From the NCBI GenBank assembly GCA_041660925.1, contig JBAZVI010000005.1, forward strand, positions 124,001 through 188,000: a stretch of 64,000 nt of DNA. Reading direction: 5' to 3'. The position numbers and the translations under genes were made by a program. The stretch's first letter is position 1; each line of letters starts with the position of its first letter. Under the pieces are notes generated by a model. The model searched no databases and was not told where the DNA came from. It was given only the letters and a program-made list of their open reading frames with translations. Of this stretch, positions 43,686-52,057 are shown in pieces. Source of the DNA: Elusimicrobiota bacterium. GTDB lineage: Bacteria > Elusimicrobiota > Elusimicrobia > UBA1565.

Positions 43686-46454
43686 GTGGCCCGACGCGCA
43701 GTCGTCCTCACCGCCCTTCTCGTCACGGCGTTCGTCCTGGGGTCCCAAGCCCAGGAAAAAGCCCCTGAGAACGCGGCCTCCGTCAGCTCCCCCCCCGTCG
43801 GGGCGAGCAGCGCCTCCGCGTCCGTCCCGCTTCCCTCAGGAGAACCCGCCGCCTCCACCGCACCGGTCTCCGTCCCCGTCGTCTCCACCGCGGCGGCCTC
43901 GGCCCCCGCCGTCTCCACCGCGGCGGTCTCCGTCGCCGCTGACCCCGTCCTGGCGCAGATCCAGGTCCGCGGGGTCGCACCGGGAGAGGAAGCGGCCGTC
44001 CTCGCCCTGCTGCAGGCGAAGGAGATGTCGGAGTACAGCTCCGCGCAGGAAGAGCGCGACCGACAGGCCCTTCTCGCCACCGGACGCTTCTCGAGCGTCC
44101 GCCTCCAGCGCATCCCCCTCTCCCCGACCCACTTCCGCCTCGACGTCGAGCTGGCCCCGGCCGCCGCGAAGGCTCCCGAGCCCGCGCAGCCCGGCGTCCC
44201 CAAGGCCCCCTGGGTCATCGGCGAACTCGCGCTGAGCGGGAACAAGCGGGTGAAGTTCAACGTCGTGCGCACCCAGGTCAAGGCCCGTACCGGAGACCTC
44301 TACGAGCGCTTCGACCTCGACAAGGACATCCAGGCCATCCTCGGCCTCGGGCAGTTCGAGCGCGTGGCCGCCGACATCGTCCCCATGCCGGAGAAGCCGG
44401 TCCCGGCCCACCTGCTGGGCGTCGCGGGCTCCACGGTCGCGATCAAGCTGACCTTCATGGTCGAGGAGAAGGCGCTGGTCAAGAAGATCCGCGTCGAAGG
44501 CCAGAAGGGCCTCTCGAAGGGACGCCTCCTCGACGAGACGACCCTCAAGCAGAAGGACCCTTTCGACCGCGTGAAGCTCCGCACCGACGAGGACAAGATC
44601 CTCGAGTTCTACCGCAAGAAGGGCTACCTCCAGGCGGTGGTCCGCTCGACCTGGACGATGGACGAGGCTCAGAAGCAGGTCGAGATCCTCTACACCATGG
44701 TCGAGGGCCCGAAGTCGCGCATCGAAGAAGTCCGCATCACCGGCGCGACGGCCTTCAAGCCGAAGAAGCTGGCGAAGAAGATGGAGAACCGGCGCAAGAA
44801 GGTCTACGACGAGAAGAAGTTCCCCGAGGACCTCAAGAAGATCGAGACCCTCTACAAGAACGAGGGCTATCTCGACTTCAAGATCCTCTCCTCCTCGGTC
44901 TCCTTCTCCCCCGACGGCGCGAAGATCTTCATCGACCTCGCGCTCGAAGAGGGCCGCCAGTACCGCTACGGCGACACGACCTTCTCCGGCCACTACGTCT
45001 ACAAGTCCACGGACCTGGCCAAAGCGCTCGAATACCGCAAGGGAAAGCTCTTCAGCCAGGAGCGCTTCGAGAGCTCGATCCGCAACCTCCAGGAGCTCTA
45101 CGCCGAGAAGGGCCGGCTGCGCACGAAAGTGACGCCGGTGAAGACCTACAACTCCTCCTCCACCTTCATGGACGTGCGCTTCGACATCGAGGAAGGCAAC
45201 ATCGTCTACGTCGACCACATCGACATCGAGGGCAACAAGACCACGAAGACCTACGTCTTCCGCCGCGAACTGACCATCCGGGAAGGGCAGCCCTTCTGCG
45301 TCTCCAAGGTCCGCAAGAGCCAGGAGAAGATCATGAACCTCGGGTTCATCGACGATGTCCAGATGGACATCCAGAGCCCGATCGACCCGGACAAGGCCGA
45401 CCTCACCTTCGAGGTGGCCGAAGGCAAGCCGGGCATGCTCACCGCCGGCGCCGGCTTCTCCTCCCTCGACGGGCTCGTCGGACAGCTCTCGCTGCAGCAC
45501 CTCAACCTCTTCGGCCGCGCCCAGCGCGCCTCGGTGCAGTGGTCCTTCGGCTCCCGCGTGCAGGACTACAGCGTGTCCTGGACCACCCCCTGGGTCGCCG
45601 ACCGCCCGGTCAGCCTCGGCCTCGACGCCTTCAACACGCGCCGCATCTCCCCCTACGAGAGCACCTCCAACGCCTACACGAACAAGCGCATCGGCGGCGG
45701 CGTGCGCGTGGGCCCCCGCTTCCAGGACGACAAGTACCAGCTCAGCTTCAACTACACCTTCCAGGAGATCTCCATCACGAACGTGCAGGACCAGTTCCGC
45801 GGAACGATCACGGAGGGGACGAGCATCCAATCCACCTTCGGCGTCGAGCTCGCCCGCGACACCCGCGACAACATCTGGGACCCGGCGCGCGGCTCGCGCA
45901 ACGGACTCGGCGCGCAGCTGACGGGCGGACCGTTCATGGGCGACATCCACTTCTTCAAGCCCTACCTCTTCGACTCCGCCCACTTCACCCTCTTCACCGT
46001 CAACGAATGGCCCTTCGTGCTCTCGTTCAACAACCGCGCCGGCTACGTGACGCAGTTCAGCGAGACCCGGCTCGTGCCGGTCTACGAGCGCTACTTCATC
46101 GGAGGCCAGGATTCCCTGCGCGGCTACAGCTACGCCGGCGAAGCCGGCTGGCCCGACGGCGGCAAGGTCTACGACGTCGCCAACATCGAGTTCGGCTTCC
46201 CGCTCGCGCGCGAACGGCGCAAGAGCATCGTGAAGTTCATCGCTTTCTTCGACGCCGGCGGAGCCTGGGACAACATGCGCTCGGCGCGCCTGTCCATCGG
46301 CCCGGGCCCGCACGACATCAAGACGGACGTCGGCTTCGGCATCCGCTTCGTGACGCCGGCGTTCCCCATCCGGCTCGACTGGGGCTACGGTCTCAACCAC
46401 CGCCCCGGAGAGCAGAGGTACCAGGTCAACTTCGGCATCGGCCCGATGTTCTGA
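43686..46454 (+). CDS. bamA: Outer membrane protein assembly factor BamA
   Basis: 922 residues, longer than E. coli BamA (810). Signal peptide about 1-24 ends at SQAQ. Residues 25-95 are Ala/Ser/Val/Pro-rich low complexity, not usual for BamA. POTRA domains run from about 95 to 560, with several FERV, RVEGQKGLSKG and DIEGNKTTKTYVFRREL-type junctions. The Omp85 barrel begins near 570 (LTAGAGFSSLDGLVGQL) and includes VYERYFIGGQDSLRGY, the conserved L6 (V)RGY/F element. The GTG at 43686 was chosen because it directly precedes the signal peptide; a TTG at 43668 would overlap the -10 box. First gene of the lpx operon. Confidence 0.95.
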   Translation: MARRAVVLTALLVTAFVLGSQAQEKAPENAASVSSPPVGASSASASVPLPSGEPAASTAPVSVPVVSTAAASAPAVSTAAVSVAADPVLAQIQVRGVAPGEEAAVLALLQAKEMSEYSSAQEERDRQALLATGRFSSVRLQRIPLSPTHFRLDVELAPAAAKAPEPAQPGVPKAPWVIGELALSGNKRVKFNVVRTQVKARTGDLYERFDLDKDIQAILGLGQFERVAADIVPMPEKPVPAHLLGVAGSTVAIKLTFMVEEKALVKKIRVEGQKGLSKGRLLDETTLKQKDPFDRVKLRTDEDKILEFYRKKGYLQAVVRSTWTMDEAQKQVEILYTMVEGPKSRIEEVRITGATAFKPKKLAKKMENRRKKVYDEKKFPEDLKKIETLYKNEGYLDFKILSSSVSFSPDGAKIFIDLALEEGRQYRYGDTTFSGHYVYKSTDLAKALEYRKGKLFSQERFESSIRNLQELYAEKGRLRTKVTPVKTYNSSSTFMDVRFDIEEGNIVYVDHIDIEGNKTTKTYVFRRELTIREGQPFCVSKVRKSQEKIMNLGFIDDVQMDIQSPIDPDKADLTFEVAEGKPGMLTAGAGFSSLDGLVGQLSLQHLNLFGRAQRASVQWSFGSRVQDYSVSWTTPWVADRPVSLGLDAFNTRRISPYESTSNAYTNKRIGGGVRVGPRFQDDKYQLSFNYTFQEISITNVQDQFRGTITEGTSIQSTFGVELARDTRDNIWDPARGSRNGLGAQLTGGPFMGDIHFFKPYLFDSAHFTLFTVNEWPFVLSFNNRAGYVTQFSETRLVPVYERYFIGGQDSLRGYSYAGEAGWPDGGKVYDVANIEFGFPLARERRKSIVKFIAFFDAGGAWDNMRSARLSIGPGPHDIKTDVGFGIRFVTPAFPIRLDWGYGLNHRPGEQRYQVNFGIGPMF

Positions 46455-46457
46455 ACT

Positions 46458-47465
46458 ATGAAAAAAAGAACCTTGCTTTCCCTCCTCGCCGCCGTCGCCC
46501 TCGCCGCCCTCCCGCGCAGCGCCCGCTCCCTCGAGGTCAGCCTCGAGGAGAACCGCGGCGAACGCGGCAGCATCGGCTACGTCGACCTGCACCGCGTCTT
46601 CCAGCGCTTCCCCGAGACGCACAAAGCGCGCCAGAGCTTCCAGGAGATCGTCCGGCAGGCCGAAGAGCAGGTGAACCTGCGCAAGGCGGAGCTGGTGGCG
46701 CTGCGCGCAGACCTCTCGCGGCTCATCCTCGAGCGCGAGCTGCTCCAGAAGACCCCGCTCGCGGTCCCCGCGCCCGAACCGGCGAAGCCCCCGGAGACGG
46801 TTCCGGCCGCTCCCGCGCCCCTCGAAGCCAAGCTCGCGGTGGCTGAGCCGCCCAAGCCCGAAGCCCCGAAGCCTGAGGCCACGAAGCCTGAGGCCGCGCA
46901 GCCTCCATTGCCCGACCTCAAGCTCCCCGCCAGGGAGGAGATGACGCTCCCGGGCATGAACAAGCCGCTGACCATCAACCTGCCCGGCCTCACCACCGGA
47001 CCGGTGCAGATCGAGCCCCCCGTCCAGGAGGCCGCCAAGCCGGCGGAGACTCCGACGCCCGCCGAGCCCCCGACGCCCGCCGAATCCCCGAAACCCGCGG
47101 AGCCGGCCGCCGTTCCCGTCCTCCCGCCGCCTCCCCCGCAGCCCACGACCGCCGACCTCGAGGCCGCCGCACTCCGCTCGCGACAGGACCGGCTCGCCAT
47201 CCTCGACGCCCAGTCCGACGCCAAGCGCAAGGAGATCGCCGCGAAGGAAGAAGAGGCCCTCAAACACCAGGAGCAGGTCGAGAAGAACCTCCTGGAGCTG
47301 GAGAGCCGGCGCTCCGAGATCCTGCTCGGCAAGATCTATACCGTCGTCCAGGAGGTCGCTCGCGAGAACGGCGTCAGCGTCGTCGTCGACAAGGGGCAGA
47401 TCCTCTTCGGCCAGAAGACCGTGGACCTCACGGAGAAGGTCCTCAAGAAGTTGGAGGGCCTATGA
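46458..47465 (+). CDS. OmpH/Skp-like periplasmic chaperone with proline-rich insertion
   Basis: 335 residues, about twice the usual Skp length. Signal peptide 1-24. IGYVDLHRVFQRFPE (39-53) starts the OmpH domain, followed by a coiled-coil arm (about 55-98). Residues 100-230 are a Pro/Ala/Glu/Lys-rich insertion. The second coiled-coil arm is about 232-290 and the C-terminal strand segment VSVVVDKGQILFG closes the fold. The insertion sits at the tip of the tentacle hairpin, where it could extend or tether the chaperone. It follows bamA by 3 nt and precedes lpxD, the classic skp position. Confidence 0.88.
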   Translation: MKKRTLLSLLAAVALAALPRSARSLEVSLEENRGERGSIGYVDLHRVFQRFPETHKARQSFQEIVRQAEEQVNLRKAELVALRADLSRLILERELLQKTPLAVPAPEPAKPPETVPAAPAPLEAKLAVAEPPKPEAPKPEATKPEAAQPPLPDLKLPAREEMTLPGMNKPLTINLPGLTTGPVQIEPPVQEAAKPAETPTPAEPPTPAESPKPAEPAAVPVLPPPPPQPTTADLEAAALRSRQDRLAILDAQSDAKRKEIAAKEEEALKHQEQVEKNLLELESRRSEILLGKIYTVVQEVARENGVSVVVDKGQILFGQKTVDLTEKVLKKLEGL

Positions 47466-48505
47466 GTCTGCGGATGACCCTGAAGGAGCTCGCCGAGCGG
47501 ACCGGCTGCGTCCTGGAGGGAGACCCCGCCCATGAGGTCGGCGCCGCCGCGGGGCTCGCGGAGGCCGGCCCCTCGGACGTCTCGTTCCTGGAGAACCCCA
47601 AGTACGCCGAGCAGGTCGCCGTCACGAAGGCCGGCGCGGTGTTCCTCCACGACTCCGCCAAGGGCAAGCCCGGCCCGGCGAACCGACTCTACTGCGCGCA
47701 GCCCAAGTGGGCCTACGCCCAGTGGCTGGCGCTCATCGACAAGGAGCGCCGCCGCACGGAGCCGCCGCTCGTCTCTCCCAAGGCCGACGTGCACCGCGAG
47801 GCCGTGCTCGGAAAAGACGTCTTCGTCGGCCCGTTCGCGACGATCGGCGCCCGCACCATCATCGGCGAACGCAGCTCCATCGGCGCGCACTGCGCGATCG
47901 GCTACAACGTCCGCATCGGCAAGGACTGCGTCGTCCATCCCAACGTCGTGATCTACGACTTCTGCGAGCTCAAGGACCGCGTCGAGCTCCACTCGGGGAC
48001 CGTCGTCGGCTCCGACGGCTACGGCTATTGGACCGACCCGAAGACCGGAGAGCACCGGAAGATCCCCCAGATCGGACGCGTGGTCCTCGAGGACGACGTC
48101 GAAGTCGGCTCGAACGTCTCGCTCGACCGCGCGACGACCGGGGAGACCCGCATCGGCGCCGGCACGAAGATCGACAACCTCGTCCAGGTCGGCCACAACG
48201 TGCGCATGGGCCGCAGCTGCCTGATCGTCTCCCAGGCCGGCATCGCCGGCTCGACGGCCCTCGGGAACGGCGTGGTCCTCGCCGGCCAGGCGGGCGTGGC
48301 CGGGCACCTCACGATCGGGGACGGCGTCGTCGTCACGGCGCAGACCGGCGTGATGAACGACGTCGAGCCGAAGACCATCCTGTTCGGCTCTCCGGCCCGC
48401 CCGCACCGCGAGGCGATGAAGCTGCAGGCGATCTTCTCGAAGCTGCCGGAGATGTATCAGGCTTTCAAGGAACTGCGACGCAAGGCCGAGGAGGCCCCGC
48501 GATGA
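47462..48505 (+). CDS. lpxD: UDP-3-O-(3-hydroxyacyl)glucosamine N-acyltransferase
   Basis: 347 residues. N-terminal uridine-binding domain about 1-100 (DVSFLENPKYA), then a left-handed beta-helix of hexapeptide repeats (about 105-310) with the catalytic His in QVGHNVRMG and IAGSTALGNGVVLAGQAGVAGHL, and a C-terminal helix. It adds the second acyl chain of lipid A precursors. Overlaps ompH and lpxC by 4 nt each. Confidence 0.95.
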   Translation: MSLRMTLKELAERTGCVLEGDPAHEVGAAAGLAEAGPSDVSFLENPKYAEQVAVTKAGAVFLHDSAKGKPGPANRLYCAQPKWAYAQWLALIDKERRRTEPPLVSPKADVHREAVLGKDVFVGPFATIGARTIIGERSSIGAHCAIGYNVRIGKDCVVHPNVVIYDFCELKDRVELHSGTVVGSDGYGYWTDPKTGEHRKIPQIGRVVLEDDVEVGSNVSLDRATTGETRIGAGTKIDNLVQVGHNVRMGRSCLIVSQAGIAGSTALGNGVVLAGQAGVAGHLTIGDGVVVTAQTGVMNDVEPKTILFGSPARPHREAMKLQAIFSKLPEMYQAFKELRRKAEEAPR

Positions 48506-49395
48506 ACGACCGTCCCGACTGCCAGACCACCCTGCGCGAAAGCGTCACCCTGGAGGGCATCGGGCTGCACACGGGGAACTCCTCGCGCATCACCTTCCGT
48601 CCGGCCCCCCCCAACGCGGGGATCCGCTTCTTCCGCTCCGACCTTCCGGGCTCTCCGATGATCCCCGCCCGTCTGGGCTTCGTCGTCGCCACCGTGCGCG
48701 GGACCAACCTCGGCCTCGGGGACGCCAAGGTGCACACCGTCGAACACGCCCTCGCGGCCCTCACGGGCCTGGGCATCGACAACGCGGACGTCGACGTCAC
48801 CGCCAACGAGCCGCCGGCCCTCGACGGCTCCGCGATGCCCTACTTCCAGGCCCTCATGAAAGCCGGCCTCCAGCGCTTCCCCGAGAACCCCAAGCGCTAC
48901 CTCCACCTCCCCGGAGAAGTCGTCTACGAGGACAAGGGCTCGATCTACCGCGCCGTCCCCGCCGAGCACTTCGAGATCTCGGCGACGCTTCTCCACGACC
49001 ATCCGCTCGTCCCCGAGTTCAAGATGACGGTCCGCCCGACCCCGGAGACCTTCGCCTCCGAGATCGCCTCCGCCCGAACCTTCTGCTTCGAGCATGAGAT
49101 CGCCTTCCTGCGGGAGCTCGGCCTCGCCCAGGGCGGGAGCCTCGACAACGCCGTCGTCATCTGCCGCGACCGCATCATGGCCAGCGAGGGCGGCCTGCGC
49201 TTCCCCGACGAGTTCGTCCGCCACAAGGTGCTCGACCTCATCGGCGACCTGACCCTCATCGGGCGGCCGCTCTTCCGCATGCGCATCGAGGCGCTGCGGC
49301 CGGGCCACGCCCATAACATCGAGTTCGCCCGCCTCCTCAACGAGGCCGCCATGCGCATGCGCGGCCGCGTGCCGGCCGCGGGGAGACCGGCGTGA
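48502..49395 (+). CDS. lpxC: UDP-3-O-acyl-N-acetylglucosamine deacetylase
   Basis: 297 residues. LEGIGLHTG (about 17-25), KVHTVEHALAAL with a zinc His (about 76-87), NEPPALDGSAMPY, the DEFVRHKVLDLIGD block with the second zinc His and Asp, and GHAHNIEFARLL with the catalytic His. This is the committed step of lipid A synthesis. No fusion with fabZ here; the genes are separate but overlap by 4 nt (GTGA). Confidence 0.96.
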   Translation: MNDRPDCQTTLRESVTLEGIGLHTGNSSRITFRPAPPNAGIRFFRSDLPGSPMIPARLGFVVATVRGTNLGLGDAKVHTVEHALAALTGLGIDNADVDVTANEPPALDGSAMPYFQALMKAGLQRFPENPKRYLHLPGEVVYEDKGSIYRAVPAEHFEISATLLHDHPLVPEFKMTVRPTPETFASEIASARTFCFEHEIAFLRELGLAQGGSLDNAVVICRDRIMASEGGLRFPDEFVRHKVLDLIGDLTLIGRPLFRMRIEALRPGHAHNIEFARLLNEAAMRMRGRVPAAGRPA

Positions 49396-49949
49396 GCGGC
49401 ACCGCGCGCCTCCTCGGACCCGTCGAGGTCCAGGCGCTTCTGCCCCACCGGCACCCCTTCCTGCTCGTGGACGCCGTCGAGGTCCTCGAGCCGGGGAAGA
49501 AGGCCGTCGGCCGCAAGGGCGTGACGATGAACGAACCGTTCTTCCCGGGCCATTTCCCCGGACGGCCGCTCATGCCCGGAGTCCTCATCCTCGAAGCCCT
49601 CGCCCAGACGGCCGGCGTCCTGCTCGCCGACGACGGCACCCTCGCGGGCAAGCTCGGGGTCTTCATCGGCATCGAGGAGGCGAAGTTCCGCCATCCCGTG
49701 ACCCCGGGAAGCCTGCTCGAGCTGCACGTCGAAGTCCTCCGTTCGGGCTCCCGCGCCGCCAAGGTGCGCGGAGTCGCGTACATCGCCGGCGGGACCTCGG
49801 TCCTTAGCGCCAAAGGTCCGTCGCGAAAGGAGGGCGAACAGCGCGACGGACACGCCGCGCCCTTGAGCGCGTCAGGGACGGCGCGAGAGGAACACGGCCT
49901 GCGCGCCGCCGAGGCCGTCATGACGTTCGCCTTCATGGAGAAGCCATGA
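49392..49949 (+). CDS. fabZ: 3-hydroxyacyl-ACP dehydratase FabZ with a C-terminal insertion
   Basis: 185 residues against about 145-150 for typical FabZ. LPHRHPFLLVDAV (18-29) and FFPGHFPGRPLMPGVLILEALAQ with catalytic His54 and Glu68 are intact. About 36 residues (134-170), rich in Gly, Ser, Arg and Glu, are inserted before the final strand AEAVMTFAF. The inserted DNA carries a perfect 10-bp inverted repeat, as if a small palindromic element had entered in frame. GTG start at 49392. Confidence 0.92.
   Translation: MSGTARLLGPVEVQALLPHRHPFLLVDAVEVLEPGKKAVGRKGVTMNEPFFPGHFPGRPLMPGVLILEALAQTAGVLLADDGTLAGKLGVFIGIEEAKFRHPVTPGSLLELHVEVLRSGSRAAKVRGVAYIAGGTSVLSAKGPSRKEGEQRDGHAAPLSASGTAREEHGLRAAEAVMTFAFMEKP
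49816..49851. repeat. Inverted repeat inside the fabZ insertion
   Basis: GTCCGTCGCG (49816-49825) and CGCGACGGAC (49842-49851) are perfect complements around a 16-nt loop. The repeat lies within the extra coding segment (about 49791-49901) that other FabZ proteins lack. Confidence 0.6.
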
Positions 49950-50392
49950 GAAAAACCCTTCTGTTCGGAGTGCTCCTCGCCGCGGCCGCGGGCTGCGGGA
50001 AGGAGGAGAAGAGCGTAGCGGTGGCCCCCGCCAAGGACTTCACGCTCGCCAAGCCCGTCGTCTGCATCTTCCAGGAAGGCCAGTCGCTCACCGACCACGG
50101 CGACCTGCGCTTCTTCTTCCGGCAGAAGCCGAACTCCCGGCCGATCGTCTGGCGCTTCGCGGAGCTCTTCCACGCGAACCCCGTCTGGAGCCGCGACGGC
50201 GAGTCCGGCCCCGCCGCCGCGCACGTGACCGGCGACGGGGTCACCCTCGTGATCCCCCGCGTCAACGGCATGCACGTCGTCACGCTCTGGGGCAGCGGCG
50301 CCTCGGTCTGGACCAAGCACGACGTCATCAACGGACTCGCCGGCGCCAATCAGTTCCTCGGCGTCTGCGAGAACAGCGGAGACAAGAAATGA
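49946..50392 (+). CDS. Small predicted lipoprotein of unknown function in the lpx operon
   Basis: 148 residues. Residues 1-17 are a lipoprotein signal (MRKTLLFGVLL, lipobox AAAGC with Cys17). The mature part begins with charged Gly-Lys-Glu residues, so outer membrane sorting is possible. No family was recognised. Features are a HGDLRFFFRQKPNSRPIVWRF-type basic/aromatic stretch (about 50-70) and a predicted beta-rich core. It overlaps fabZ and lpxA by 4 nt each, so it is made together with lipid A enzymes; a role in LPS or outer membrane assembly is a guess from context only. Confidence 0.8.
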   Translation: MRKTLLFGVLLAAAAGCGKEEKSVAVAPAKDFTLAKPVVCIFQEGQSLTDHGDLRFFFRQKPNSRPIVWRFAELFHANPVWSRDGESGPAAAHVTGDGVTLVIPRVNGMHVVTLWGSGASVWTKHDVINGLAGANQFLGVCENSGDKK

Positions 50393-51204
50393 GCGACATC
50401 CACCCTTCCGCCGTCATCCATCCCAGCGCGAAGATCGACCCCACGGCCGTCATCGGCCCCGGCGCCGTCATCGGCGAGGACGCCGTCATCGGCGCGGGGA
50501 CCGTCGTCGGCGCCCACGCCGTCGTGGAGTTCGCCGCCCTGGGGAAGAACAACCGCCTCTCGCCCGGCTGCTTCGTCGGAACCCCTCCGCAGGACGTCAA
50601 ATACGCCGGCGAGCGCACGCGCCTGACGATGGGCGACAACAACGTCGTGCGCGAAGCCGTAACCCTCAACCGCGCGACCCCCGCCACCGGGATGACGAGG
50701 ATCGGGTCCAACTGCATGTTCATGGCCTACTCCCACGTGGCCCACGACTGCCAGATCGGCAACAACGTCATCCTCGTGAACTCGGTCGCGCTGGCCGGCC
50801 ACGTCCACATCGGCGACAACGCCATCCTCGGAGGGCTCTGCGCGGTGCACCAGTTCACGCGCATCGGGCGCTTCTGCATGGCCGGCGGCGGCTCGATGAT
50901 CGGCAAGGACCTCCCCCCCTTCTGCCTATGCCAGGGCGACCGCGCCCGCGTGCGCGGCCTCAACCTCGTGGGACTGCGCCGGGCCGGCTTCTCCCGCGAC
51001 GCGATCACGGCCGTCAAGCGGGCCTATAAGACCCTCTTCCTCGCGGGCCTGCGCCTCGAAGAGGCTCTCGCGTCGCTCAAAGCGGAGAAGCCGGGACCCG
51101 AGGTCCTGGAGCTCCTCTCCTTCATCGAGACTCCGACCAAGCGCGGCGTCATGCGGGCCGCTTCCCGCGTCCGCGCGAGCGAGGACGAGGACGTGTCTGT
51201 TTAG
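50389..51204 (+). CDS. lpxA: Acyl-ACP--UDP-N-acetylglucosamine O-acyltransferase
   Basis: 271 residues. Hexapeptide beta-helix (about 3-190) with IHPSAVIHPSAKID, GTPPQDVKYAGE, SHVAHDCQIGNNVI (catalytic His) and GGLCAVHQFTRIG; C-terminal helical domain with GLRRAGFSRDAI. First enzyme of lipid A synthesis. ATG at 50389 overlaps the lipoprotein stop. Confidence 0.96.
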   Translation: MSDIHPSAVIHPSAKIDPTAVIGPGAVIGEDAVIGAGTVVGAHAVVEFAALGKNNRLSPGCFVGTPPQDVKYAGERTRLTMGDNNVVREAVTLNRATPATGMTRIGSNCMFMAYSHVAHDCQIGNNVILVNSVALAGHVHIGDNAILGGLCAVHQFTRIGRFCMAGGGSMIGKDLPPFCLCQGDRARVRGLNLVGLRRAGFSRDAITAVKRAYKTLFLAGLRLEEALASLKAEKPGPEVLELLSFIETPTKRGVMRAASRVRASEDEDVSV

Positions 51205-51205
51205 C

Positions 51206-52057
51206 ATGGGAGAACGGCTCGGCCTCATCGCCGGTTCGGGGCGCTTCCCCCTGCTCGTCGCCGAACAGGCGCGCCGTGCCGGCCTGGAGGTCGTCGCGCT
51301 GGGGCTCCCCGGCGTGACCGACCCCGCGCTCGAAGCGCTCGTCTTCCGCCTGGAGTTCTTCAAGCTCGGACAGATCGACGCTCCTGTCCGCTATCTTCGC
51401 GAGAGCGGCGTGAAGAAGGCCGTGATGGCCGGGAAGGTCCAGCATGCCTCCCTCTTCGGCGGGGTCCTGCCCGACCTGCGCGCGGTGCGTCTGCTCGCCG
51501 GCCTCAAGGACAAGCGCACCGACACCGTCCTGGGCGCGATCGCCGACGAGTTCAAGAAGGAGGGCATCGAGCTCATCTCTTCGGCCGCCTACCTCGGCCA
51601 CCTGCTGCCCGAGGAAGGCGTCCTCAGCCGCCGCAAGCCCTCCGCCGAAGAGAGCGCCGACGCCCTCCTCGGCTGGAAGGCGGCGAAGGCGCTGGCGGGC
51701 TTCGACGTCGGCCAGAGCGTCGCCGTGCAGGGCGGCGCCGTCGTCGCCGTCGAGGGGATGGAGGGCACCGACGCGATGATCGCCCGCGCCGGCGAGATCG
51801 CCCGCAGCCACGGCCGAGCGCCGCGCCTGACCCTCGTGAAGGTGGCCAAGCCGAAACAGGATTTCCGCTTCGACCTGCCGGTCGTTGGACTGGACACGCT
51901 CGCCTCCCTGCGGGGAGCCGGGGCCGTCCACCTCTGCCTCGAGGCGCGCAAGACCCTCATCTTCGACCGCCCCGAGTTCCTGCGCGGAGCCGACGAGATG
52001 GGGCTGTCCATCGCCGCCGTCTCCGAGGATACCGTCGAGAAGGGAGGCCGCACATGA
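51206..52057 (+). CDS. lpxI: UDP-2,3-diacylglucosamine diphosphatase LpxI
   Basis: 283 residues. LGLIAGSGRFPLLVAEQAR at the N-terminus, KLGQIDAPVRYLRESGV, AVMAGKVQHASLF, and in the C-terminal domain VAVQGGAVVAVEGMEGTDAM (acidic catalytic region), then KQDFRFDLPVVGLDT. This is the LpxI type found in alphaproteobacteria and many other phyla in place of LpxH. It makes lipid X and sits one base after the lpxA stop. Confidence 0.95.
   Translation: MGERLGLIAGSGRFPLLVAEQARRAGLEVVALGLPGVTDPALEALVFRLEFFKLGQIDAPVRYLRESGVKKAVMAGKVQHASLFGGVLPDLRAVRLLAGLKDKRTDTVLGAIADEFKKEGIELISSAAYLGHLLPEEGVLSRRKPSAEESADALLGWKAAKALAGFDVGQSVAVQGGAVVAVEGMEGTDAMIARAGEIARSHGRAPRLTLVKVAKPKQDFRFDLPVVGLDTLASLRGAGAVHLCLEARKTLIFDRPEFLRGADEMGLSIAAVSEDTVEKGGRT

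Noticed and set aside
43836..47267. 1143-codon open frame on the minus strand opposite bamA and ompH
   Set aside because: It mirrors the strong GC codon bias of the genes on the plus strand, has no start context, and the plus-strand products are unmistakable BamA and OmpH.
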